From: Patescibacteria group bacterium
Lineage (GTDB): Bacteria > Patescibacteriota > Microgenomatia > UBA1400 > PJMF01
NCBI GenBank assembly: GCA_018816385.1
Contig: JAHIVK010000023.1
Coordinates: forward strand, 1-41,958
Length of the DNA: 41,958 nucleotides
Reading direction: 5' to 3'
The translations under genes and the position numbers were made by a program. This document shows positions 19,601-27,517 of this stretch, in pieces. Each line of letters starts with the position of its first letter. Within the stretch, counting starts at the first letter, position 1. The notes beneath the pieces are model-generated. The model did not search any database and was not told the DNA's origin. It saw only the letters and a program-made list of their open reading frames with translations.

Positions 19601-19672
19601 ATTGACCGCTTTTTTCTGGGCGGGATTCAATGCTTGGTAAATTTTGGTAAACTTAGGATTGGTTTTGGTCAT
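16580..19672 (-). CDS. UvrD/PcrA-type superfamily 1 helicase with C-terminal PD-(D/E)XK nuclease domain
   Basis: [101 protein letters not shown]; C-terminal GKIDRVDW...[10 protein letters not shown] typical of RecB-like nucleases. Confidence 0.94.
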   Translation of the reverse strand: [1030 protein letters not shown]

Positions 19673-19883
19673 AAACTGGTTCAGCGACTCTGCCCCCTCG
19701 CTACTACTCTAGCATACATTTTTGGGTGACAAACGGAGAGTCCAGCTATTTCTCTCGCGACCTAATAGACTTGTAGCGAAGTCTGTGTCTTCAACGAGCA
19801 AATTAATTTGGGTTCGTATTTCTCTATCAGCTTATACAATATTTATAGTATAGCAAGCTATCGATTTGGAGAGGAAATTAGGT

Positions 19884-20144
19884 TTAGAGATTTTGATAAA
19901 CTTTTGATCGATGGTCTATGCGATACACTCTAATAATCTGTAATTGAGACAAAATTCTGTATATCACTCTATAATCACCGATCCTTATTCTATATCCTTT
20001 ATGCATGGCATTTATCTTTTTCACGCCTGGTGGGAAGGGATCGCGCACTAGACCATTAACCTTATTGATGATTTTCTTTCTCGAGGTTAAATCTAATTTT
20101 TTAAGTTGCTGATGAGCTTTTTTTGTAATATCAAGTTCTAGCAT
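19884..20144 (-). CDS. RelE/ParE-superfamily toxin
   Basis: MLELDITKKAHQQLKKLD...GYRIRIGDYRVIYRI...VYRIDHRSKVY; gene order antitoxin then toxin. Confidence 0.9.
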   Translation of the reverse strand: MLELDITKKAHQQLKKLDLTSRKKIINKVNGLVRDPFPPGVKKINAMHKGYRIRIGDYRVIYRILSQLQIIRVYRIDHRSKVYQNL

Positions 20145-20410
20145 CAGAGATAGTTTTCTGGTTTGAACTTAATAGTATGTTTATCTTCACCTGCCGCCAT
20201 AGCTCTATCTAACTCGGCAGCGTCTCCAGCGTCATAGTAACCATCGGCGTACTTTTCCAGATACTCGAGATACTCTGGGTCGAGCACCACAGCTTTGGGT
20301 TTGCTGTTTTGTAAAATTACCACAGGGTTTTGTCCCACAGCTTTATCTAACCAAGCCGGAAGATTAGATCGGAAATCAGAAATAGAAACTAAATTTTGTA
20401 CAGAATACAT
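20144..20410 (-). CDS. Phd/YefM-family antitoxin
   Basis: LVSISDFRSNLPAWLDKAVGQNPVVILQNSKPKAVVLDPEYLEYLEK; overlaps the toxin start by 1 nt. Confidence 0.88.
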   Translation of the reverse strand: MYSVQNLVSISDFRSNLPAWLDKAVGQNPVVILQNSKPKAVVLDPEYLEYLEKYADGYYDAGDAAELDRAMAAGEDKHTIKFKPENYL

Positions 20411-20426
20411 GACATTATTTTGTCAT
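20409..20426. promoter_or_regulatory. Palindromic candidate operator at antitoxin start
   Basis: ATGACA-TTATTT-TGTCAT, a perfect 6-bp inverted repeat overlapping the antitoxin start codon and next to TTGACA on the minus strand. Confidence 0.5.
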
Positions 20427-20440
20427 ATATTTGGTGGTTG

Positions 20441-20492
20441 TCAAGCATCTATTATCAAGCATCTATTATCAAGCATCTATTATCAAGCATCT
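20441..20492. repeat. Short tandem repeat, 14-bp unit x3.7
   Basis: TCAAGCATCT followed by three exact copies of ATTATCAAGCATCT. Confidence 0.97.
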
Positions 20493-20561
20493 GTTAGCAC
20501 AAAGCGAAAATGTTGTGTTCCTGCAAAGTAGAAATGTCGCCTTTTAGATAAACTCACCAGC

Positions 20562-20822
20562 TCAAGTTTGGCCTAGTTTGCTCTGCAAACGGCCAATTTC
20601 CCCCGCCAACATCTCGCCCCGTTTTTCCAGCACTGCCTTAACGGGTTGGTCGGCATTAACCGAGGCTCGCTTAAAGGCCAAACGCTTTTGGGCCGCTTTC
20701 ATGATTCTTTCCTGATTTCTTTGAGCAAAAGAGTAAGTCACGTTCGCTCCACCACCAAACTTGCTACTCAAGTTGGTTCTGTTAAAGGTGGGCATGGGTG
20801 GTCGGCGAACGGGATCAGACAT
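20562..20822 (-). CDS. Hypothetical small basic protein
   Basis: MSDPVRRPPMPTFNRTNLSSKFGGGANVTYSFAQRNQERIMKAAQKR...; the first ATG of the track ORF is less likely than the one at 20822. Confidence 0.55.
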   Translation of the reverse strand: MSDPVRRPPMPTFNRTNLSSKFGGGANVTYSFAQRNQERIMKAAQKRLAFKRASVNADQPVKAVLEKRGEMLAGEIGRLQSKLGQT

Positions 20823-20849
20823 ATAGAGATATAGTAACACACATGCCGA

Positions 20850-21131
20850 TTATTCTGCAATCTGACCCAGAGCGTAGTTTTGCAGAAGCACACCATACAT
20901 CAAATACTTCTCCGCCGTTTCCATTGAAATATCAGCCACATCCCTTGAAGAAATATCTTGGGCGATATTTAAAATATATGGCGCTATATTAAGTTTTTGC
21001 AGTGGCTCTGACCATCGTTTGGCTTCAAGTAAAAATCGGCTGGCCGCTTTGGTCGATCCTCGCTGGGTGAGGCTGGCCACTCGAAACAGATCGCTGGATA
21101 AAGAACCAACTAGCAATTGAGTGTCTGTCAT
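20850..21131 (-). CDS. Hypothetical helical protein
   Basis: 93-aa ORF overlapping the upstream gene by 4 bp (translational coupling geometry). Confidence 0.65.
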   Translation of the reverse strand: MTDTQLLVGSLSSDLFRVASLTQRGSTKAASRFLLEAKRWSEPLQKLNIAPYILNIAQDISSRDVADISMETAEKYLMYGVLLQNYALGQIAE

Positions 21132-21466
21132 ATCAATTCCTGGAAAAAGAATACTGTTAGCTCTTTGTATTTACCCTTGATTTCCTCGCTTTGAATTTCA
21201 TTTTTCGGATTGTTATCTCTGGGACGAATGTTAATAAATGAATTAAAGTCGATCTCTTTGGTCTCCAAATCAATGCCCCCTCCCCAAATATGACTCTGTG
21301 TTGACCCTTGTTTGAGTAGCAGTTGTTCTCCTTCAAAATGGCGGTCCATACCGGCAGAGCAAATTTTCTTTTCAATATCTATGACAGTTTTGATATAAAC
21401 TTCAAATTGTTCTTTAAGTTGCCCTATTTCTTCCAAAGTAAAAGGTTTTTGTTTAGTGATAATCAT
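21128..21466 (-). CDS. DUF5674-like protein
   Basis: CSAGMDRHFEGEQLLLKQGSTQSHIWGGGIDLETKEIDFNSFINIRPRDNN resembles the DUF5674 pattern from memory. Confidence 0.65.
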   Translation of the reverse strand: MIITKQKPFTLEEIGQLKEQFEVYIKTVIDIEKKICSAGMDRHFEGEQLLLKQGSTQSHIWGGGIDLETKEIDFNSFINIRPRDNNPKNEIQSEEIKGKYKELTVFFFQELI

Positions 21467-21482
21467 AAGTCAATTTTCTCTG

Positions 21483-21556
21483 TCGGGGCGACAGGACTCG
21501 AACCTGCGACCACTCGCACCCCATGCGAGTATTCTAGCCATCTGAACTACGCCCCG
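21483..21556 (-). tRNA. tRNA-Pro(GGG)
   Basis: Reverse complement CGGGGCG-TA-GTTC...-CTCGC-ATGGGGT-GCGAG-TGGTC-GCAGG-TTCGAGT-CCTGT-CGCCCCG-A: 7-bp acceptor stem, 5-bp anticodon stem, T-arm GGTTCGAGTCC, anticodon GGG. CCA not encoded. Confidence 0.95.
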
Positions 21557-21629
21557 AACTCCACTAGGTCTGTATTATAACCTAAAAAATGCATGCAAAT
21601 ATTTAACAAGTTATAATCGTCCAATAACC

Positions 21630-22070
21630 TTATCCCAAAAGTCCATGTCCAAGTCTATATTCAACAATATTAGCCAAAGAAACACCCATTGTGCCCAATG
21701 TTGTTTCAAGTTTAGATTTTGAAACACTGTTCAAATCACTTTTAGAAACTACTTTTTCAATTTTCCAACTTGAAGAGTGGTTGACCATACCATTATTAAG
21801 CCTTGAGAGATAAATCAAATATTGCTCGCCTGCCAGTACAATCTCAACACATGCTGGAAATTCTGCTGTGCTGGCATGAAAAAAAGGAATATTTGAAATG
21901 ACTATTGCTTCCAAAACTTCAGCTTTTGTCTTAGGTTGTTCTTGACTATCAGATAATTCACCAAAACTTGGTATTCCACTCTCAACTGCTCTCTTTGCAA
22001 CTGTCATTGCCGATAACTCTGCTGGACTCATTGGCGCACCTGCATTACGTGTTTGAAGACTTTCTACCAT
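21630..22070 (-). CDS. Hypothetical protein
   Basis: 146-aa ORF with plausible composition; no family recognised. Confidence 0.65.
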   Translation of the reverse strand: MVESLQTRNAGAPMSPAELSAMTVAKRAVESGIPSFGELSDSQEQPKTKAEVLEAIVISNIPFFHASTAEFPACVEIVLAGEQYLIYLSRLNNGMVNHSSSWKIEKVVSKSDLNSVSKSKLETTLGTMGVSLANIVEYRLGHGLLG

Positions 22071-22230
22071 AATATTATTCCTACAATTAATACTACTGAA
22101 AATTGTATCACACTATATGAAACGCTACAGTTCTTGTTAGAATTAGGTCTTATCATATCCCTAGGTTTGTAGTATGTTGTATTAGTAAAGAACAAAACCC
22201 AAATACTAAAAAGAATTAAAAGGAGCATTT

Positions 22231-23289
22231 ATGAGCGCCACTAAACCAGCCCCAAAAAAAACAGTCAAAGATGACGAGGCCCAAAAACAACTGGCCGGCC
22301 GCCGACAGGCGGTCAACATCGCCATGCAACAGATCGAGAAAGAGTACGGCAAAGGCGCCATTATGCGCATGGGTGAATCACTCAAAAACATGGCCAAAAT
22401 GCCGGTTATTTCCACCGGCTCTCTGTCTTTGAATCTGGCTCTGGGCGTGGGTGGCTATCCCAAAGGCCGAGTGGTTGAGATTTATGGTCCCGAGGCTTCA
22501 GGCAAGACGACGCTTTGTCTTCACGCCATTGCCGAAGTCCAACGCAAGGGTGGCACAGCGGCTTTTGTGGATGTAGAGCACGCCCTTGATCCGGTGCGAG
22601 CTCAAAAAATCGGTGTCAACTTGGACGACATGCTCATCTCCCAACCAGACTATGGCGAACAGGCCTTGGAAATAGCCGAGACTTTAATCCGTTCCGGCGG
22701 GGTCGATGTGCTGGTCATTGACTCGGTGGCGGCTTTGGTGCCTAAGTCCGAGATTGAGGGTGAAATGGGTGACCAACAGATGGGCAAACAGGCCAGGCTG
22801 ATGTCTCAAGCTATGCGTAAACTCACATCCGCCATCAGCAAAACTAGCACCTTAGTCATTTTCACTAATCAGATTCGCTATAAAATTGGTGTCATGTTTG
22901 GCAGTCCCGAGACCACTTCTGGCGGTAACGCCCTCAAATTCTACGCCTCGCTGAGACTGGATATTCGCAAGATCGGCAATATTCAGGAGGGCGATAAAAT
23001 TGTGGGCACCCGACATCGAGTCAAAGTCAAAAAGAACAAGGTGGCTCCCCCCTTCAAGCAGTGTGAATTTGATATGGATATCAATGGTATTTCCATGGTG
23101 GGCGATGTGATTGATCTGGCAGTTGAACATTTGGTGATTCAAAAAGCTGGTAGTTTCTTCAAGTATGGCGACGAAGTTATTGCTCAAGGTCGCGAATCCG
23201 CCAAAGCCTACTTGGCAGAAAATCCAGATTTTATGAAGAAGATTCAAAAGCAAATTTGGGTCAAAATTAAAGAAGAAAACGACTTGTAA
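22231..23289 (+). CDS. recA: Recombinase A
   Basis: [106 protein letters not shown] upstream. Confidence 0.99.
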   Translation: MSATKPAPKKTVKDDEAQKQLAGRRQAVNIAMQQIEKEYGKGAIMRMGESLKNMAKMPVISTGSLSLNLALGVGGYPKGRVVEIYGPEASGKTTLCLHAIAEVQRKGGTAAFVDVEHALDPVRAQKIGVNLDDMLISQPDYGEQALEIAETLIRSGGVDVLVIDSVAALVPKSEIEGEMGDQQMGKQARLMSQAMRKLTSAISKTSTLVIFTNQIRYKIGVMFGSPETTSGGNALKFYASLRLDIRKIGNIQEGDKIVGTRHRVKVKKNKVAPPFKQCEFDMDINGISMVGDVIDLAVEHLVIQKAGSFFKYGDEVIAQGRESAKAYLAENPDFMKKIQKQIWVKIKEENDL

Positions 23290-23357
23290 CTAGCCTGGTA
23301 GATCGAGACTTTGGGTTTGACTATTGACTCCCCAAGCAGTACAATCTGCATTTAGTT

Positions 23358-23525
23358 GTAAAGTATTTTATCGTAATAAATTGAAACATCATGAGCATTC
23401 TAGATATATATCAACACATCCATGAACAGGCCTTTTTGGCTTGGTAAGTTTCTAGCTGGTCGACCCTGATTATTGGGCTTGACCACTAATTTCTCGATAA
23501 ATACTTTACATCCAAGAAAGGATGT
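23358..23525 (+). promoter_or_regulatory. Structured 5' region upstream of rny
   Basis: Inverted repeat GTAAAGTATTTTATCG (23358-23373) / CGATAAATACTTTAC (23495-23509), inner hairpin TGGTCGACCC..GGGCTTGACCA, and hairpin ACATCC-AAGAAA-GGATGT (23508-23525) abutting the ATG. Confidence 0.6.
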
Positions 23526-25148
23526 ATGTCATTTTTTAACAATCTATCTGGATTATTTAATACCACTGCCACCAAACCTGGTCAAAAACCTAAGTTCTCC
23601 AGTCCTCATCAAGGTAAACCTACCCCTCAAGCTCGACCTAAGTTTAAGACCGAACCCACAGTCCAACCAATTCGCCAACAAGCTCCTGCTCCTTTACCTA
23701 AACCCACCCCCCAACCTCCCATGGCAATTGTCAAGGAGGCTGAAGATATTATTAGAGAAGCTAGAGCTAAAGCTCGAGAAATCATTGTTGAAGCCAAAAG
23801 TGAAACTTTAACCATCAGATCAAGTGCCGAGGCTGATGCTCGCAAAGTTGGTCAAGCTATCGAAGAACAACAAAGAAATCTAGATAAGAAAATTGATCGA
23901 ATTGATTTTAAACTGGAACAAATTACGGGCAAGGAAGAAGCCCTTGATACCGAAAGAGAACGAGTCAACCAGGCTAAAGACAAAGTCCAAAAACTCAAAG
24001 ACCAACAAGTCAAAGAGTTAGAAAAAGTAGCTGGATTAACCAAAGATGAAGCCACCCAAAACTTATTGAGTCAGCTGGAAAAAACCATGACTCAACAAAT
24101 GGCTCAGTTAATCAAGCAAAAAGAAGAAGAAGCCTTGGCCTCGGCCGAAGAAAAAACCCGAGAAATTTTAATCGATGCCATGCTTCACGGAGCGACTGAT
24201 TACGTGGCCGAGTACACAGTTTCTGTCATCACTTTACCTAACGAAGAAACCAAAGGTAAAATTATTGGCAAGGCTGGTCGCAATATTCATGCCTTTGAAA
24301 AAGAAACGGGAGTTGATGTTGATCTTGACGTATCACCCACGGAAGTGAGAATTTCTAGCTACGACCCCATCAGAAGAGAAGTTGCCAGAATTTCTCTGGA
24401 GAGATTGATTAAAGATGGCCGAATTCAACCCGCTAGAATTGAAGAAGTGGTGGCCAAAGCTCAAACCGAGATCGACAAAACCGTCTTTGAAGCTGGTAAA
24501 CAATTGTGTCATAGTTTGGATATCTACAATCTGCCGATTGATCTGATTAAGCTGGTGGGTAAATTTAAGTACCGATATTCATATGGTCAGAACTTGATTG
24601 CTCACACTCTGGAAGAAACCCAAATTGCTATTAAGTTGGCCAGTGAGTTTGGGGTTGATGTGCACACAGTTAAACTGGGTTGTCTGCTACATGATATTGG
24701 TAAAGTGGCAGAAGAAGATGAAGGTAGTCATGTTGAACTGGGAGTTAAGATTGCCAAGCGTTTCAATCTGCCTCAAGCCGTAATTGACTGCATCGCCCAA
24801 CATCATGAAGATGAGTCCTTCTCTGGACCAGAGCAAATGTTGGTCTATATAGCAGATGCCATTTCTGGTGCCAGACCGGGAGCTCGCTACGAAAATTATG
24901 ATGAATACGTCAAGCGACTGACACAAATTGAAGAGCTTGCCAGTGCATATCCGGAAGTCAAACAGGCTTATGCGATTCAAGCTGGTCGAGAAGTTAGAGT
25001 CCTCCTTGAACCCGATCAATCCAAAGACGATGACGTCAAAGTTTTGAGCATTAAGATTCGTGATCAAATCAAAGATAAGGTCACTTATCCGGGTACAGTC
25101 ACGGTCACAGTCATGCGAGAAACCAGAGCTCAAGAAGTCGCTAAATAG
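23526..25148 (+). CDS. rny: Ribonuclease Y (KH plus HD domains), apparently without N-terminal TM helix
   Basis: Coiled coil EAEDIIREARAKAREIIVEAKSE, KH segment ETKGKIIGKAGRNIHAFEKETGVDVDLD, HD motif LGCLLHDIGKVAEEDEGSHVELG. N-terminus is Pro/Gln-rich and hydrophilic. Confidence 0.95.
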   Translation: MSFFNNLSGLFNTTATKPGQKPKFSSPHQGKPTPQARPKFKTEPTVQPIRQQAPAPLPKPTPQPPMAIVKEAEDIIREARAKAREIIVEAKSETLTIRSSAEADARKVGQAIEEQQRNLDKKIDRIDFKLEQITGKEEALDTERERVNQAKDKVQKLKDQQVKELEKVAGLTKDEATQNLLSQLEKTMTQQMAQLIKQKEEEALASAEEKTREILIDAMLHGATDYVAEYTVSVITLPNEETKGKIIGKAGRNIHAFEKETGVDVDLDVSPTEVRISSYDPIRREVARISLERLIKDGRIQPARIEEVVAKAQTEIDKTVFEAGKQLCHSLDIYNLPIDLIKLVGKFKYRYSYGQNLIAHTLEETQIAIKLASEFGVDVHTVKLGCLLHDIGKVAEEDEGSHVELGVKIAKRFNLPQAVIDCIAQHHEDESFSGPEQMLVYIADAISGARPGARYENYDEYVKRLTQIEELASAYPEVKQAYAIQAGREVRVLLEPDQSKDDDVKVLSIKIRDQIKDKVTYPGTVTVTVMRETRAQEVAK

Positions 25149-25183
25149 ACCTAAATCGAAATAAAATAATTTTAGTTTATAAT

Positions 25184-25240
25184 AGACTTTCCGCGAAATA
25201 AAAAACAAGTTAATTATGTTAAAATTTTCGCAGAAAGTCT
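25184..25240. repeat. Short inverted-repeat element (minimal A-box element)
   Basis: AGACTTTCCGCGAAATAAAAA ... AAAATTTTCGCAGAAAGTCT; 9 bp before the secG start. Confidence 0.75.
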
Positions 25241-25249
25241 AATAAGCAT

Positions 25250-25462
25250 ATGAATCAAATTTGGCTGATTATTCAAGGAGTTCTGGCTGTGATCTTGGTG
25301 GCATTAATTTTACTTCAAGCTCAAGGTAGTGGTTTGGGTAGTACCTGGGGTGGTGGTGGCGAAACCTATCACACCAAACGAGGAGTGGAAAAAGTTGTTT
25401 TCTACCTGACTATAGTTGGAGTCATTACCTTCACTTTAGTCTCGGTTTTAGCTCTAATTTAA
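25250..25462 (+). CDS. secG: Preprotein translocase subunit SecG
   Basis: ILVALILLQAQGSGLGSTWGGGGETYHTKRGVEKVVFYLTIVGVITF. Confidence 0.93.
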   Translation: MNQIWLIIQGVLAVILVALILLQAQGSGLGSTWGGGGETYHTKRGVEKVVFYLTIVGVITFTLVSVLALI

Positions 25463-25559
25463 TAGATCTGTTGCGAAATTAGAAACAAGTTAATAATAGA
25501 CTTGACTCGCAAAATAAAAAACGAGTTAATTATGTTAAGATTTTAATGCGCAAGCTCTA
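25461..25559. repeat. Two consecutive A-boxes with a right arm running into the next CDS
   Basis: AATAGATCTGTTGCGAAATTAGAAACAAGTTAAT then AATAGACTTGACTCGCAAAATAAAAAACGAGTTAATTATG; right arm GATTTTAATGCGCAAGCTCTA overlaps the ATG at 25546. Confidence 0.7.
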
Positions 25560-26952
25560 CTGGTACATAACTGCCTATGTTCGAAAACACGGATTGATTT
25601 TCGTTTTATCCCTAGTGGGAGCAATTATTTTGTTTTCATTTTTTATTTCTTCTATTGCTCGCAATCTTGAAACAAAGAAATCCCATTACATTGGTATCGT
25701 TGGTAGTTTTACTCTGTCCAGTTTGCCAGAAATGATTCAGCATCAAATCAGTTCTGGATTAACTCAAATCAACGAAGATGGATCAGTGGCACCTCTCTTG
25801 GCAGAGCGGTGGACGATTGAGCAAGAAGGCACGGCTTATCGCTTCGTGCTAAAAAATAATTTGGTTTGGCAAGATGGTAAGCCCGTCAAACCAGAAGATG
25901 TAGTTTATCAACTCAAAGATATAGAAGTTATGGCCACCCCCCAAGATATTGTCTTTAAACTGCCCACGGCTTTTTCTCCTTTTCCCACCAAAGTTTTTCA
26001 GCCCGTTTTCCGTGAGGGAGAAATCAAAACCAAGTTTTTCTTTAAGCAACCAACCTTAATTGGCATTGGTCCATACAGAATTACAGACTATAAACAATCT
26101 AAAAGTCAAAAAATATCCGAGTTATCAGTTGGAAGCCCAGACGAACGTTTTGTCTACCGTTTCTATTTAACAGAACAGGATGCGGTCACAGCTTTTAAAA
26201 GAGGTGAAGTGGATATCTTACCAGAGTTAGCTCAACATCATGACATCATGGACTGGCAAAATGTTCAAGTCATCAATCAGCTCAACTACAATCAATATCT
26301 GGCCGTCTTTTTCAACCATCAGTATCCCATCTTTCAAAAAAACATCAGACAGGCTCTATCTTATGCCGTTCATAAACCCACCGATAATACCAGAGCAATT
26401 GGACCACTCAATCCCCTATCTTGGACATACTTAGCCGGAAGCAAATCTTACGACTATGATTTGGACCGGGCTATGGAACGGCTGATGGATGAGCTCCCCA
26501 GGTCTCCTCTGGAGTTTGATTTAACAACCACTACCCTGTTTGAAGCCGAAGCCAAGCAGATTCAGGCGGACTGGCAAAAATTGGGTCAACTGGCGACAGC
26601 CAAGTGCCAAGCTAGCAGTCAAATTAAAGAGAAAGGTTTGTGCCCCAATCTTCAGATTACGACTCGCCTCCACATCACCAACTTCCCAGACGTGTCCAAT
26701 TTTCAATTGTTGTTAATTGGTCAAGAAACATCTCCCGACCCAGACCAATATGAATTTTGGCATTCTAGTGAACCAAGTAACATGATTAGCTATAAAAACA
26801 CCCGCATTGACAATCTGCTGGAAAAGGGCCGCCAAACCTACGAAAAGCAAGCCCGCAAAGAAATCTACCAGGAGTTTCAACAGTTCTTGCTGGAAGACGC
26901 GCCGGCCATTTTCATCAAGTATCTGCCCAGCTACACGGTGGAAAGAAAGTAG
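25546..26952 (+). CDS. Membrane-anchored oligopeptide ABC-type solute-binding protein (SBP_bac_5-like)
   Basis: N-terminal TM FVLSLVGAIILFSFFISSI, then LAERWTIEQEGTAYRFVLKNNLVWQDGKPVKPEDVVYQ, GIGPYRITDYK, NIRQALSYAVHK. Confidence 0.88.
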   Translation: MRKLYWYITAYVRKHGLIFVLSLVGAIILFSFFISSIARNLETKKSHYIGIVGSFTLSSLPEMIQHQISSGLTQINEDGSVAPLLAERWTIEQEGTAYRFVLKNNLVWQDGKPVKPEDVVYQLKDIEVMATPQDIVFKLPTAFSPFPTKVFQPVFREGEIKTKFFFKQPTLIGIGPYRITDYKQSKSQKISELSVGSPDERFVYRFYLTEQDAVTAFKRGEVDILPELAQHHDIMDWQNVQVINQLNYNQYLAVFFNHQYPIFQKNIRQALSYAVHKPTDNTRAIGPLNPLSWTYLAGSKSYDYDLDRAMERLMDELPRSPLEFDLTTTTLFEAEAKQIQADWQKLGQLATAKCQASSQIKEKGLCPNLQITTRLHITNFPDVSNFQLLLIGQETSPDPDQYEFWHSSEPSNMISYKNTRIDNLLEKGRQTYEKQARKEIYQEFQQFLLEDAPAIFIKYLPSYTVERK

Positions 26953-26980
26953 CCAGAAAATAATTCAGTATTTTCCTAAA

Positions 26981-27391
26981 TTACTTCCATCCTTGTTGTT
27001 TTTTCCATTCTGCAACTTGATCGGCACTTAACCAATAAAATCCCTGATCTATCTGGTGTCCCAAGGGACCCTCATGACCTTCGACTCTAGGTTGTAAAAT
27101 CTTGCCAGCCACAAGGAGACGCCTGCAAATCTCCTCTCCCTTTGTTGGGTCCACATGCCAGTAGTTTTGTTTGTAACGTGCAATTACTTCATCCCATTCT
27201 TGAGGACTTCTCGCATAAGTGGAGCTAATTATTTGTATTACATCTTGTTCTTGCACCTCACCATCCATGATATCCCTGACACAAAAAGACAAGCTCAACC
27301 CAACAACCTGAGCATTGGATGGAGTTTCCTTACCATCTTCAAAACGTGAGGGTTTTTTTTCAGCATCTTTCAACATATTTGTTGTCCCCAT
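26981..27391 (-). CDS. Hypothetical protein
   Basis: 136-aa ORF in minus orientation; plausible composition (QNYWHVDPTKGEEICRRLLVAGKI); no family recognised. Confidence 0.65.
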   Translation of the reverse strand: MGTTNMLKDAEKKPSRFEDGKETPSNAQVVGLSLSFCVRDIMDGEVQEQDVIQIISSTYARSPQEWDEVIARYKQNYWHVDPTKGEEICRRLLVAGKILQPRVEGHEGPLGHQIDQGFYWLSADQVAEWKKQQGWK

Positions 27392-27517
27392 TCTTTAATT
27401 ATTACTACTGTTTATATTACCTTCTTATTACGCCGTTTGTAGTATATCAAACCTTCATAAAATATCTAGATTACATTCGGATGACTAATTAAAACCAAAA
27501 CAATTTTTTTGTCCATA

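Noticed and set aside
20441-20492. Possible CRISPR array
   Set aside because: 14-bp units are directly abutting with no spacers; it is a simple tandem repeat and there are no cas genes in the window.
21323-21580. Plus-strand ORF ending VGATGLEPATTRTPCEYSSHLNYAPN
   Set aside because: Classic spurious ORF antisense to a tRNA gene.
22852-23253. 133-aa minus-strand ORF inside recA
   Set aside because: Antisense of a highly conserved gene; no evidence of coding.
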